Assembly (NCBI GenBank): GCA_027922465.2
Contig: BQMF02000012.1
Span: 1,984,001 to 2,048,000 of the forward strand
Source of the DNA: Turritopsis dohrnii
Taxonomy: Eukaryota > Cnidaria > Hydrozoa > Anthoathecata > Oceaniidae
Length of the DNA stretch: 64,000 nt
Direction of reading: 5' to 3'
Part shown: piece after piece, positions 46,521 to 56,111 of the stretch
Numbering within the stretch: position 1 is the stretch's first letter
How the letters are laid out: each line of letters opens with the position of its first letter
Position numbers and translations under genes: made by a program
Notes under the pieces: generated by a model
Seen by the model: the letters and a program-made list of their open reading frames with translations, nothing else
Told to the model about the DNA's origin: nothing
The model's database searches: none

Positions 46521-46894
46521 AATATTGTTGTTTTACTCTTTGCACTAAATATAAAATGTATAATCATGAAGTGGCGCGTTCGAAGTTTCAATATGTCGTT
46601 GAAATCACTTCGAAAAACAGTGTGTTAGAGTTGACCTTTACTTCATTCTGAAGAGTTTTTCTTAGGTTTTCTTTTTCTTGGCATTGCTTTTTTTTCTAGC
46701 ATTACTCTCTATTTGGGTTTTTAAAAAATACAAATAAAGGTAATAGTACCAAAATTAAAATATTATTGTCATTAAAACAAATTGAAGTTTTTTGCTATCA
46801 CTTGCAAAGTTTCGTGAAAATTCAATTATTGCTGGATAAATATAGCACATCAACATATCAACAAAGCATTTCGAAAATAAAGATAAACGAATTT

Positions 46895-49800
46895 ACCTTT
46901 CGCTGAAAAGTTGATGTATTCCTCTACAAATGGTTGGTCGGTGTCAACGGTGTCTAGCTTGATGTATGCTAAATGTCTTAGCATTTCGTAAGTTATTTTA
47001 GTGATATTGTATAATGTTTTTTTTGGTTTTTTCATACCATCATAATAAATCCAAAAGGTGTTATTAAACCGAAAAAAAGATGAAAAATGTAATTTCACTG
47101 CGTCATAAATCGTTAACAGCATTAATACATAAACAATACTTCCGATGCTAATAATGGTAGGTATTTCATCATTATTTTCTATCAAGTTCCTTGGTAAAAA
47201 CAATAAAGGTGGAAGATCTGCAAGAAAAGTCATTGTTGGACAGATACCATCGATTGTGTTGTAAGCTTCCTCTATTCTTTCTCTTAACATGGTAGGCTTC
47301 TTTTTCATTGCTAGCGTTCATTTCTGTTTTGATTTAGAAACACAATCACCAGAACAACTAGTATGGTAGATGAGTTTGGCAAGATCGGTTCTGGAAACAG
47401 GTTCAAAGAATTGCTGTGCTTCGCTGCCAAATAAATCACCTTCCTCTATGTCTTGATTGAAAACTGTTTCAAACCAAACCTTTTTGCCTAAAGCGTTACT
47501 ATTTTGTTCAAATAAATTTAAAGTTTCTGATATCATGCGAATCTTAGATGCTTCGACGATTTCCTTTAATTTGGGGAATAATTTTATCGATGACATTAGC
47601 CATGATAACGGCCCATCTAGAGGGCACGTATTCGTCAACTGCAGTCCATCTGCTAGGCCTCCCCATGTTGCACTAGGAAATGGAAACTGGGATGTAGTAG
47701 CCATAAAATGCGTTTTCTCTATATGGCCAAGTACAATGAGTCTACCAGTGTCAGACGTTCGGGGTGTTGCTGTATGGTTATGGCGAGGATTAGTATTAAC
47801 CAGGTCTAAAGTAATGCCGAAAGCATCAGCGACAGCTTGTATTGCAGCATTATCTGCCCAGTTTCTGTTGGATGACAGATCCAAAATATACTTTCCGAAC
47901 CTCTCTACTTAATAAATTGCCTAAAATCATCTTGGTGGTTCAAAACATGTTCAACAGCTGTCTCACGAACTTCGTTATGCCTTGAACTGTTCCCAAAGAG
48001 CCCAAAAGCTACTGCGCGGAAAAAGCAGTTTCCATCGCCTTGAACATCCACAAGCACGTTTCTTGCTTAGGGAAATGGCTTTGTTTATATCGTTAATATA
48101 TTGCAAATTAATTTCTTTGTACGAAGAGACTCTTTTTTGTCTGAACTTATAACGTGGTGATTTCTTTGTGGTGCATTTTTTTTCTTCGTTTCCTTGATCG
48201 TTTTCCTGGTTTTGATGCGGGTTTTCATATTTTTTAACATCAACTGTATCGTTCATTTCTTTGTCTTTATTTGGTAAATGCCTAGCTTTGTTTTTCTTTT
48301 CTATTTCTTTCTTCCTCGTTTCCGCAGTTACACACGAAACAGGTAACCATTTGGTTTTCGTTTTTCCGTTTTGAAGAAAACTTACTTTATATCGGTCATT
48401 TTTTACCTAGACGACTGTTGCTTTCGACTTCACGATTGAATTTTTTAATTTCTTTTTTCCTTTCTGAAGCTTCACTATCACTGTCTCACCAATTTCATAT
48501 TTAGAAGGAGGATGTTTTTGTTGATGCCGCTCAACCATTCTATCTGAAATCTTCTTATCAGCGCTTTCTGTCTTTTTCCAAGTATTTCTTATTGTGTTAG
48601 TCCAATTCTTTAAATCTTTTTGTCCATCCGGTGTTGTTTCATTCTTATTGTCTTCGACCTCAAAAGTGAATTCACTGATGAGTTGATTTGTTTTTCTTCC
48701 GAAGAAAACCTCAAAAGGTGAGAGTCCGCCAAGGCCTTGGTGAGCACCAGTGTTATATTGATGAGCATATGTACTTAAATGGTCATGCCAGTTTTCTACA
48801 TAATAAAAGAAGAAAGAAAAATATTGCTTATATCAATTTTTTTCACTAGTCTGTTTGAAAGTTCAAACGTTTCATCATATTAAAACGTAATTGCTTCTGT
48901 AAATTAAAAATTTTCAAAGGAGAAAAGCAACTACTTGCCTATATTGTTGTTGGTAATATCGTATACTAGTTTTCTTTTCCATGTTGCGTGTGAACGTTCA
49001 ATCTTCCCTTGTGCTTCCGGGTGATATGGTCTACTTGTTGGTCGGTGGATCCCTAGTTTTTCACACAATGTATTGACCTCACCTGAATTTTTAAAACGCA
49101 ATGAAAATTAAATTTTAGATTAATTCAATTATTCAAAAGTTTTCAATTACAATATCGAAATATCATTGAGACAAAGAACTGTCGAATGAAATTTCGAATA
49201 AAATGGTGAAGCGTATCTACCTTTAAATTCATTTCCACGATCACTCTGTAAAATTTTGGGGTAACCAAAGCCATTGAATATGTCTTTCAAACTCGCACAA
49301 ACATCGTTGGCTCCTTTGGAGGGAAGAGGTTTGAGAAAGACAAAACACGAAAAAACATCCAATATTGACAGAACATATTTATACGTTGTGCCATTGTTTC
49401 CTTCTGACGGGTTTTTTTCAAATACTACTAGATCGATCTGACATTTCTCCATAGGTTGTTTTGCTGTGACAGGCTGCAATTTGTCCTTATTTCTAAATAT
49501 TGGGTTTTGTTCACAATGGATGGTGTTGGTGTTTATCCAATCCTGAATGGCTTGCTTTGATATCCCAGCGAAATCATTACGGATACGAGTCAATATCTTC
49601 AAACAATTCTCACCTTTAAACTTTACGTGATAAAAGTCGATGACTTTTTTGACTTCAGAACATCTTGGGATAATTTTTCTAACACTGTCGCTTACTAAAA
49701 CCTAAAAAGGGTTGAGAAAAGCACCTTCAAATAGTTAAGTAATAGTTAGGAAATGGTGTTTTCTTTTTCCGGAATGAAGAGAATAAAGAGAAGTATCTTG

Positions 49801-50220
49801 CTTCCACATTTCGGAATGAGTAACTAAATGATCAATATTACTTTGACATTCTGGAATGAGTAAGATGAAGGAAAATTTACTGCTTTTTAATAAAATAAGA
49901 AGAGTTAGTATTAACATTTTAAAATGCTTATAGTTATAAAGTTCTTCTCATAGTTCAATAAAAAATTGGCTATTACTTACGATTCTTTTCTGTTCTTGTT
50001 CTGTTGCAGGATTTATTATGTCTTCTACAAAATAATGTTTGACTTTACTCAAGCGCCAAATCTTTTTTTCAAATGATGTGTATTTATTTTTGAGTTTTAT
50101 ATGACCAAAATTATTTAGAAATTCTTCATAAACATCGTCTTGAATTGGTCTCGATTTTTCTTCGCTTGCTGCTAGTTTTATAAACGCAATAATTATAAGT
50201 AAATTTCTTAGCGACAACAT
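46895..50220 (-). pseudogene. Integrase + OTU-protease multi-exon transposon-like gene with extra C-terminal segment
   Basis: Exon 1 50220-49981, exon 2 49701-49221, exon 3 49082-48939 (GC donor AG|GCAAGT) and exon 4 from 48795 join in phase. Exon 1 starts with a signal-peptide-like MLSLRNLLIIIAFIKLAAS. Exons 2-3 carry an rve integrase core: Asp in EKCQIDLVVF, Asp in ILQSDRGNEF, Glu in HPEAQGKIERSH, a D,D,E triad. Exon 4 has GLGGLSPFEVFFGRKTNQ and a C-terminal beta barrel (YKVSFLQNGKTKTKWLPVS) after an in-frame TAG at 48407-48409. An OTU cysteine protease follows in shifted frames: GDGNCFFRAVAFGLFG (Cys at 48025-48027), NWADNAAIQAVADAFGITLD and GHIEKTHFMAT. After a TGA at 47318 the same frame runs on to 46895 (PPLLFLPRNLIENN, FWIYYDGM), which resembles a transposon-borne peptidase-like segment. 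Possibly Ginger-like; one nonsense and two frame changes argue for a decayed copy. Confidence 0.65.
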
Positions 50221-50503
50221 TTTTTTTACTTTAACCGATTGATTTATTGCAAAACTTAAAACTTTAAGCTCTAGTGAATTTTAAATGAAAATTGGAAGAT
50301 ATCGATTCTGCATGATTAAAACAAACAAGAGCCAGATGGCGCAAAACGGTAGCAGCAAAAGTACTTGCCACAAGAATACTTTTAAATTTGAAATTTTACT
50401 TAAAGTTCTTAAACGTTCTGTAAACGTTATTTCTTGAGATATCTTACTGGTGGAAAACAGGCATAAACGATATTATAATGTTTAAAATTACTAACTCGTG
50501 TAA
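50221..50503. other. 5' flank of the integrase gene
   Basis: Contains about 50323-50358 (minus-strand GCTGCTACCGTTTTGCGCCA), shared with 25149-25183. No TATA box stands out in the AT-rich background. No terminal inverted repeat matching the region below 46200 was recognised. Confidence 0.35.
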
Positions 50504-51502
50504 AGCGCGGTTTCCATTCAGCGAACTTGTGCAGGCGGGCGGAAAAAAGTACGTCGTGACGTCAAGAAAATCTAAATTTAGAGCAAAGCGAGCGAACAAA
50601 ATAAACAAAATTGTGCGCTGTGAAAGTTGAAAATTTTCAACTTTTTTTGTTCGCTTGGTTTCTACAACCAATCAGCTTGCTTTAATTTTGCTGACATCTG
50701 CAAATCGTAAAAGAAATATGGTGTTCGTGCACGTTGTAAACAAACATGGCAAGCAACGAAGACGACCATAGTGCCCTAGCAAGATTTAGGAAAAGAAAGC
50801 TAGAGGAAAAGAAAACGCAACGAGGAGAAGAAACTGAAAGATTTCAAATGGATCCTCGAAGTTTTATGCAATTTCAGAATTTTCAGCCTCGATATCCAGT
50901 CATTCAACAACAATTACATCCTTCGACATCATCTCCTCAACAGCATCAGCAACAATTTAATCAAATAACAACTGACTTTATGAGTCCTCCAACGACACCT
51001 TTGCCCTTACCATCACCATCACCAAGTGGAAATTATGAAAATGATGATTTTGATGAGGAGAATGAGAATAGTTACGTCGAAAATAATCTATCTATTTTGA
51101 ACAACCTAAGAAATAATTCTGCTACCACATCATCGAATATTTCACAAAATAATATTCAGTCAGAAAATGTTGAAGAAGAAGGCATTGATAAAGAGGAACT
51201 TATAGAAAAAGATAAAGGTCGCGCACCAGCAACTGAAATTCACCTGTTTCTTCTCTTTCTTGAAAGATTTGACGTACCCAGAATCTCTTTTTTCTATTTC
51301 TAACTTTTCTTCTCTTAATTCTTCGGCGTAATAACATCAACAAAACTAAATTCGCTTGCAAAATAATTGCTGTGTTCAGTTTAGCCATCTTAAAACAACA
51401 ACCAAAGTTTGCGCGGGGAATGAATGGAAATGTTATTTTTTGTCCGCTAAGTTCGCTCCGTTCGCTCCGCCTGCACAGAAATCTCTGAATGGAAACCATG
51501 CT
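50504..51502. mobile_element. PIF/Harbinger-like element, 999 bp, TAA target site
   Basis: Ends AGCGCGGTTTCCATTCAG and CTGAATGGAAACCATGCT are inverted repeats, extended by GTGCAGGCGG / CCGCCTGCAC further in. TAA flanks both ends (50501-50503, 51503-51505), the classic Harbinger target duplication. It carries one open frame (50746-51303), no DDE transposase. Same superfamily as 31566-32206 but a different family. Confidence 0.8.
50746..51303 (+). CDS. Element-borne 185-residue low-complexity protein
   Basis: ATG in a good context (AACATGGCA). N-terminus MASNEDDHSALARFRKRKLE with basic helix, then a Gln/Pro/Ser-rich tract (VIQQQLHPSTSSPQQHQQQ, PPTTPLPLPSPSPSG), an acidic stretch and an Asn-rich stretch. 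The last about 25 residues (LLFLERFDVPRISFFYF) are hydrophobic and may be read from the right-hand end of the element. It has no DDE motif and no clear Myb/MADF signature, although Harbinger elements do encode a second DNA-binding protein, so this may be a deleted version of that. Either an element protein or captured sequence. Confidence 0.35.
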   Translation: MASNEDDHSALARFRKRKLEEKKTQRGEETERFQMDPRSFMQFQNFQPRYPVIQQQLHPSTSSPQQHQQQFNQITTDFMSPPTTPLPLPSPSPSGNYENDDFDEENENSYVENNLSILNNLRNNSATTSSNISQNNIQSENVEEEGIDKEELIEKDKGRAPATEIHLFLLFLERFDVPRISFFYF

Positions 51503-51505
51503 TAA

Positions 51506-52025
51506 ATAGGGTCTAATCGCAACACACCAGCAATTTAAGACAAAAGAATTATACATGCATGAGCTGTTTATAACGTACGTTTTTTTATAAGAGCTTATGT
51601 AGAAAAAAAACGCGTTTCTTCGAAAAAAAATGTATGTTTTGAATTATAATTTTTTGAAACCGAAAATGAATTCAAACAGATAACTGCCTTTTTTTAACTC
51701 GATTTTTGAAAACCTTGATGTTCAAAGACAGAACAGATAGCTAACAAACGTAGAAAGTAATAAGAAAGTCTGATCTGTGATTTACTGACACGAAAAACAT
51801 ATCTATTTTCAAGTGCAAAAGTTCATTGATTCAGTACCATAAAAGTAACTAAAAGTCCCAGTTTTATGTAGACCTATTTGATTAATATCCATTCCTTCAT
51901 CAATTAAGTGATAAAATATCAAAGAAAACGTATTTTAAATGTATGTGATTGAAAACCTTCGAAAATTCAAAAGGCTGCGTTCGTTCATTAGAATGTATAT
52001 TGAGTTTTTAGTGGGGACTCGCATA
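51506..52025. other. No gene seen
   Basis: AT-rich; no ORF with recognisable features. Confidence 0.4.
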
Positions 52026-52142
52026 CTCTTAATCGTAGGCTAAAAACTGCCGTTTCGGCCGGAGTAGTAGTAGTAGTAGGAGTAGTAGGAGTCCAAGGGT
52101 GTTTTAATACGGTATTCGCTTTCGCTGCTACCGTAATAAATC
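52026..52142 (-). repeat. (ACT)n-containing dispersed repeat, copy 2 (inverted)
   Basis: Reverse complement of 20890-20990: CGTAGGCTAAAAACTGCCGT, GGCCGGAGTAGTAG..., then TCCAAGGGTGTTTTAATACG-GTATTCGCTTTCGCTGCTACCGTAATA. The triplet tract is interrupted (AGGAGT) in this copy, while flanks are nearly unchanged. Confidence 0.7.
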
Positions 52143-52456
52143 TATTGATTTGGTTTTTATATTTTATATATTACATGTGGGATATTCAGTTTGAAAAAGA
52201 CGTTTTTCAGTGTATACATAGCCTTATATCAAATGATCAGTAATATAATTTGTTTACACATCAAAATAAAAATATAAAAATATGTGTTTAATAACGCAAA
52301 ATCAATTATATTCCTTTGCTTCCACATTCCAGTCTGCTTCCACATATCGGAATTAACAAGGGTTCCGTTTCTTTTTATGTTAGAAAGCCATCTTTTGCAA
52401 AGTTCTGGTCGTTTTCTTTGGCTTGTAATTTGGTGAAATGTAAAAGAACGATTCGT

Positions 52457-52551
52457 GGATCGATTGGCAACCTCGTACCCAGGGTTTCTTGCCTTTTCGA
52501 TATACGGATCGAAAAGGCAAGAAACCCTGGGTAAGAGGTTGGATCGATTGG
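52457..52551. mobile_element. 73-bp foldback element with 11-bp target duplication
   Basis: GGATCGATTGG at 52457-52467 and again at 52541-52551 flanks a near-perfect palindrome. The left arm 52468-52501 (CAACCTCGTACCCAGGGTTT...) and right arm 52508-52540 (...AAACCCTGGGTAAGAGGTTG) pair with one mismatch around a 6-nt loop ATACGG. It has no coding capacity. A short hairpin insertion with a long target duplication; similar CCTCG-TCCCAGGG palindromes are common in marine invertebrate DNA (recollection, not checked). Confidence 0.75.
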
Positions 52552-53139
52552 TACAACCTATAGCAAAGTAACTTAAAAATTAAAAGTTTTTTCTACATGG
52601 TGTGACGTCACTTTACCATTCATAATGAACATCTGTTTCAACTGTGCTATATGTTTCGAACGAAAACAGCATTTTCAAAAAATTCAAACAGTGTTTTTCT
52701 AACTTTTCAAAGCATTACAAGTTAAAAGGAAGAAATAAAAAGTGAAACAATTTGTACGAAAAAAATTTAACACACACCTTTTTCCTCTTCTTATCTTAAT
52801 AAAGTAACACTACAGGCTCAAGGAAAATTTAAGAATAATTTAAGGATCACACCCAGGCTCAGGTTGTTAGACAACATCCATCGTAGCTATATGAGAAATA
52901 ACGTAATAGCGTAATAGCAATGGAACTCAGAGATGGCGGGCTTCTCTGAGCACGTGTGACAAAAATTACAATTCATTTGTTTTCGGATGCATCACATGTA
53001 AGATTCTGGACATGAAATGTGAAGATCAACTCATGTCATAGAGTTATTACGTCACCCGTGGCGTCATTCGACATTAAACCAATTTGAAAAGAAATATTTT
53101 TTATCCGGTTGAAAATTCTTTGGGGATCAATTGATTATA
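52552..53139. other. No gene seen
   Basis: AT-rich spacer, short ORFs only. Confidence 0.4.
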
Positions 53140-53435
53140 TTACAAAAATGTAATATTCTACCCCCTTTTGCCCAACATCTAGGGAAGTGGGCAATTTCAG
53201 ATATGGGTTCCAATATTTTTTTCAATTTGTTTTTGATGCTCTTTGGAATGGTACAAAGCCTTTTGCAATTTTGACCTCTTTTATTTATCACCTTGGCCAA
53301 AACTATGTCCACTTTTCATCCATTGATGAGCGAATGATTAACACTTTTGTTGACGAACTGGGAGGCCTTTCAAAAGACATGTCGAACAATGATTCGTTTT
53401 CAGTATTTCTAGATTGTCTTCGGAGACAGATCTGA
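53140..53435 (+). CDS. Candidate exon, 82-90 codons, unrecognised
   Basis: Open from an acceptor-like CATCTAG at about 53180 to TGA at 53435: VGNFRYGFQYFFQFVFDALW, NYVHFSSIDERMINTFVDEL and a Ser/Leu-rich end. Helix-like spacing and low stop density make it coding-like, but no domain is recognised and no neighbouring exon is visible. It may be a remnant of a transposon protein, since it lies just outside the TTAA-flanked element. Confidence 0.3.
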
Positions 53436-53625
53436 CCTTCTTAGGTTTTTCATATGGAGATAAGTAGACTAAACTACTAGTTTGATACAACACTCCACTT
53501 TATTCAAAATATCAGTGAAAAGCAATTTTGACTGTTCTGGTTTACATTGAGCGTTATCGAGTACAGATCGAACACTTCGTAATAGTCTTAAAAGTTCTTG
53601 TTCTGTTTTATTACAAATCCCTTAA

Positions 53626-54743
53626 AGAGGCATTGTACGGCTAAAATTGTAAATATTATCGTCACGTGATCGAACATGAAAAATATAAACAAATATGGCG
53701 GCAAATAATCAAGCTTTCTCTGTCGGAGAAGAACAGAGAATTTCTTTATTTCGGGAAATCAACCTGAAACATAGTTTTGACACCTTTTAAACAATATATT
53801 GGTGAAAGAATTCATTCTTCTACAATACTTGTTAGAAGTAATTACTGAATTTTCTCATGAATTATAAATTAATATGTAAGAACTTCTTCATAAGTCATTG
53901 TTGTGTGTGAAGAAACATGTCAGCTGTCTTAACTCAAGTAAGATTACTTTTATCATTATAAGAGAATGTTGTGGAAGCTAATTTAAAGTGATTTGATTTC
54001 ATTGCCTATTCCAATCAATACAAAACTTTTTCTTCGTTGTTTGTTCTCAACAAAACTTAAATTTGATTACATTTACTCACTCGTGCATTTTCAGCATTGT
54101 ATATGTAACTGGACTTGCAGCAGAAAAGATGGTGAAAGATCTGGTTGCCCCTGCAAGACAAGGGAAATAAAATGTGGAGAAGAATGTAAATGTGGGAAGA
54201 AAAAGAAGAGAGTTGTTGTTATTATCATATATTTAATATTTCTGTAAAAAAAATAAGAGTCTATCGTTGAATCGTGATCTAAAATTTACATTTTGATACA
54301 GACGAATGATATTTCACATCGAAAAGGTCATAAAACAGAACTTATTCGTATTCAAATGTCGTACAAACCCATATCGTTTGAGAAACATAATTGTCAAGTG
54401 ATAGAAAAAAAAGTATGTAAATGTTATCCACATATATCTTCAAAATGATACATAGCTTTCGCATCAGAACCACGAAATTAATTTCTTATATAAATTCATA
54501 GTCTTTTGGTGCTTTTATTTCTTTGCAACTTGATAACGTAAGTGAAAAAATTGATTACAAAAACAGCAATTTTTATATTTATACTAGCTCATCTTGTTCG
54601 ACATCGTTTCTTGTTTGGCTTTCCACGATAACCCAAATACAGATACGATTGTTTCATAAAGATTAGATATGGGACATCAAGATTACAACGACCGTTTTTT
54701 TCGACAGCCCTATTTTTGTTGATTTCAGCCGTACAATGCCTCT
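53626..54743. mobile_element. TTAA-flanked DNA element (Kolobok/piggyBac type), 1.1 kb
   Basis: AGAGGCATTGTACGGCT at the left end and AGCCGTACAATGCCTCT at the right end are perfect inverted repeats. TTAA flanks both (53622-53625, 54744-54747), the target of Kolobok and piggyBac elements. Inside is a Cys-rich exon but no transposase core, so it is an internally deleted copy. The AGAGGC-type start and the CxC exon favour Kolobok, as inference. Confidence 0.75.
54095..54247 (+). pseudogene. CxC-type Cys-rich exon of the TTAA element
   Basis: After an acceptor-like TTTTCAG (54094) the frame reads HCICNWTCSRKDGERSGCPC and CGEECKCGKKKKR, Cys spaced as in CxC/tesmin-like zinc motifs that form the C-terminus of some Kolobok transposases. 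It ends in a hydrophobic run and a stop at 54247. Upstream exons with the DDE core are deleted. Confidence 0.5.
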
Positions 54744-54747
54744 TTAA

Positions 54748-55614
54748 AAATTTATTTTTCATGTACAAGTGTAGCTTTTCGTTTTCATCAAGATCGAGTC
54801 TTCGATTATTTTGTATGCACTGTAGATTTCAAGTCATTCTTTACAATATTTCTTCCAATGGAGATGTCATATCGATCATATCATATCTGGACCTCTTCTT
54901 ACGGAGGAGCCGAGATTCTGAATCTTCTGAGTTACTCGGTGAGAAGACAAAGGCGAGGACGAGCTTGACGAACTACTGGAAGATGAGTACTTTTACTAGG
55001 CTTTTTTGACTTCTAGTACGTTTCTGGCAGGAGATTCTTCTTTCTTATACTCGCAAGCCTCCTCGACCTTTCTTTACCCTGGACACACGTCCACTTCACT
55101 TTTGAGTTTATCATTTGAGTTCACACTCTGAGTTTTTTCTGGACTAACATCCTTTCAATTTCTCTGATTCAAATCCTTTTCCCAAGCCATTACAGTTATT
55201 GCCACCAACATTTATATCCTTACTCATATCGTAGAAATAACGACTGCGAAGGTAACGACCTCGACATTTTGCTGCTTAATCATGTTTGTACTATTCTAGA
55301 GCAGGCAGATTTGAAAAAAGGCCATCATAGGTTAGGGGGCAAGCGTTAAAAGGCTTAGATTTATAGAAATACGATGTAGATCATATCAAAGATTTCACGA
55401 AATGAAATCCATTTTTTTTACAACAAAACTGATGTTATAATGCGAATATATGTGTAAAATTGTCAAAGGGATTAAAAGATAACAAACATCGTTCACCACC
55501 GAGGAAAGGATCGAAATACGTAATCCATTACGCGCGCATCACTTGGTAACCTTCTTGAAAGCTATTGACTTATTTTCTATTTCGGATAATCTTCATTGTG
55601 GCCGTTCTTTTACG
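54748..55614. other. No gene seen
   Basis: Short ORFs only; region downstream (minus sense) of the candidate gene at 55615-56111. Confidence 0.4.
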
Positions 55615-56111
55615 TTACAATAATCCATATTGATAAAAAGCTTCAGCTTGTTTCAGATGTTTCAATAGCTTCTCGTAAGTCTTTTTGCTGAAAACTTCAT
55701 CAGGGTGCAGCTCCAAAACAACTTCACTTTCGCCAGTTTGTTTATTCTCAAATATAGAAGCTTTGATCGTTGCTTTCTCGATATTCATATGCATTTTTTT
55801 ACATCTTTTCATTCTGTCTTTGACAATGGACTTGATAACTGATTCCAAATGTTGTTTTATAAGGTAACTATCATCTTTCATAAAATCGGGAAGATGAGAC
55901 AGACCGCATGTCATGGTTTGTGATTTCCAGCTCAGGACAACATGTTTATATCTCTTCTCTGATAACATTTCCAGTTCCTAAAAAAAAGATGTTTGAGAAT
56001 AAAAAATATCTATATGAATTGCCAGGTTTGATGTTAGGTAACACGACGCAAACTTACCAGTGTTTCTCTTGAATATAAAGATTGATGATTAAATGCGAAG
56101 CGATAGCTTTT
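55615..56111 (-). CDS. Candidate two-exon gene, ~138 residues, unrecognised
   Basis: Exon a 56111-56058 (acceptor AAAGTAG, donor ACACTG|GTAAGT) and exon b 55977-55615 (acceptor TTTTTTTAG) join in phase 0. Exon b encodes ELEMLSEKRYKHVVLSWKSQ, GLSHLPDFMKDDSYLIKQHL and FSKKTYEKLLKHLKQAEAFY-QYGLL. Strong splice signals and a complete C-terminus support it; the first exon is not found. A start at the internal Met (MLSEKR, 55968) with a non-coding exon a is possible. The fold looks alpha + beta (KATIKASIFENKQTGESEVV hairpin, then helices), but no family is recognised. Confidence 0.45.

Noticed and set aside
47457..47912. 151-codon plus-strand ORF
   Set aside because: Antisense to the OTU domain, which has clear family motifs.
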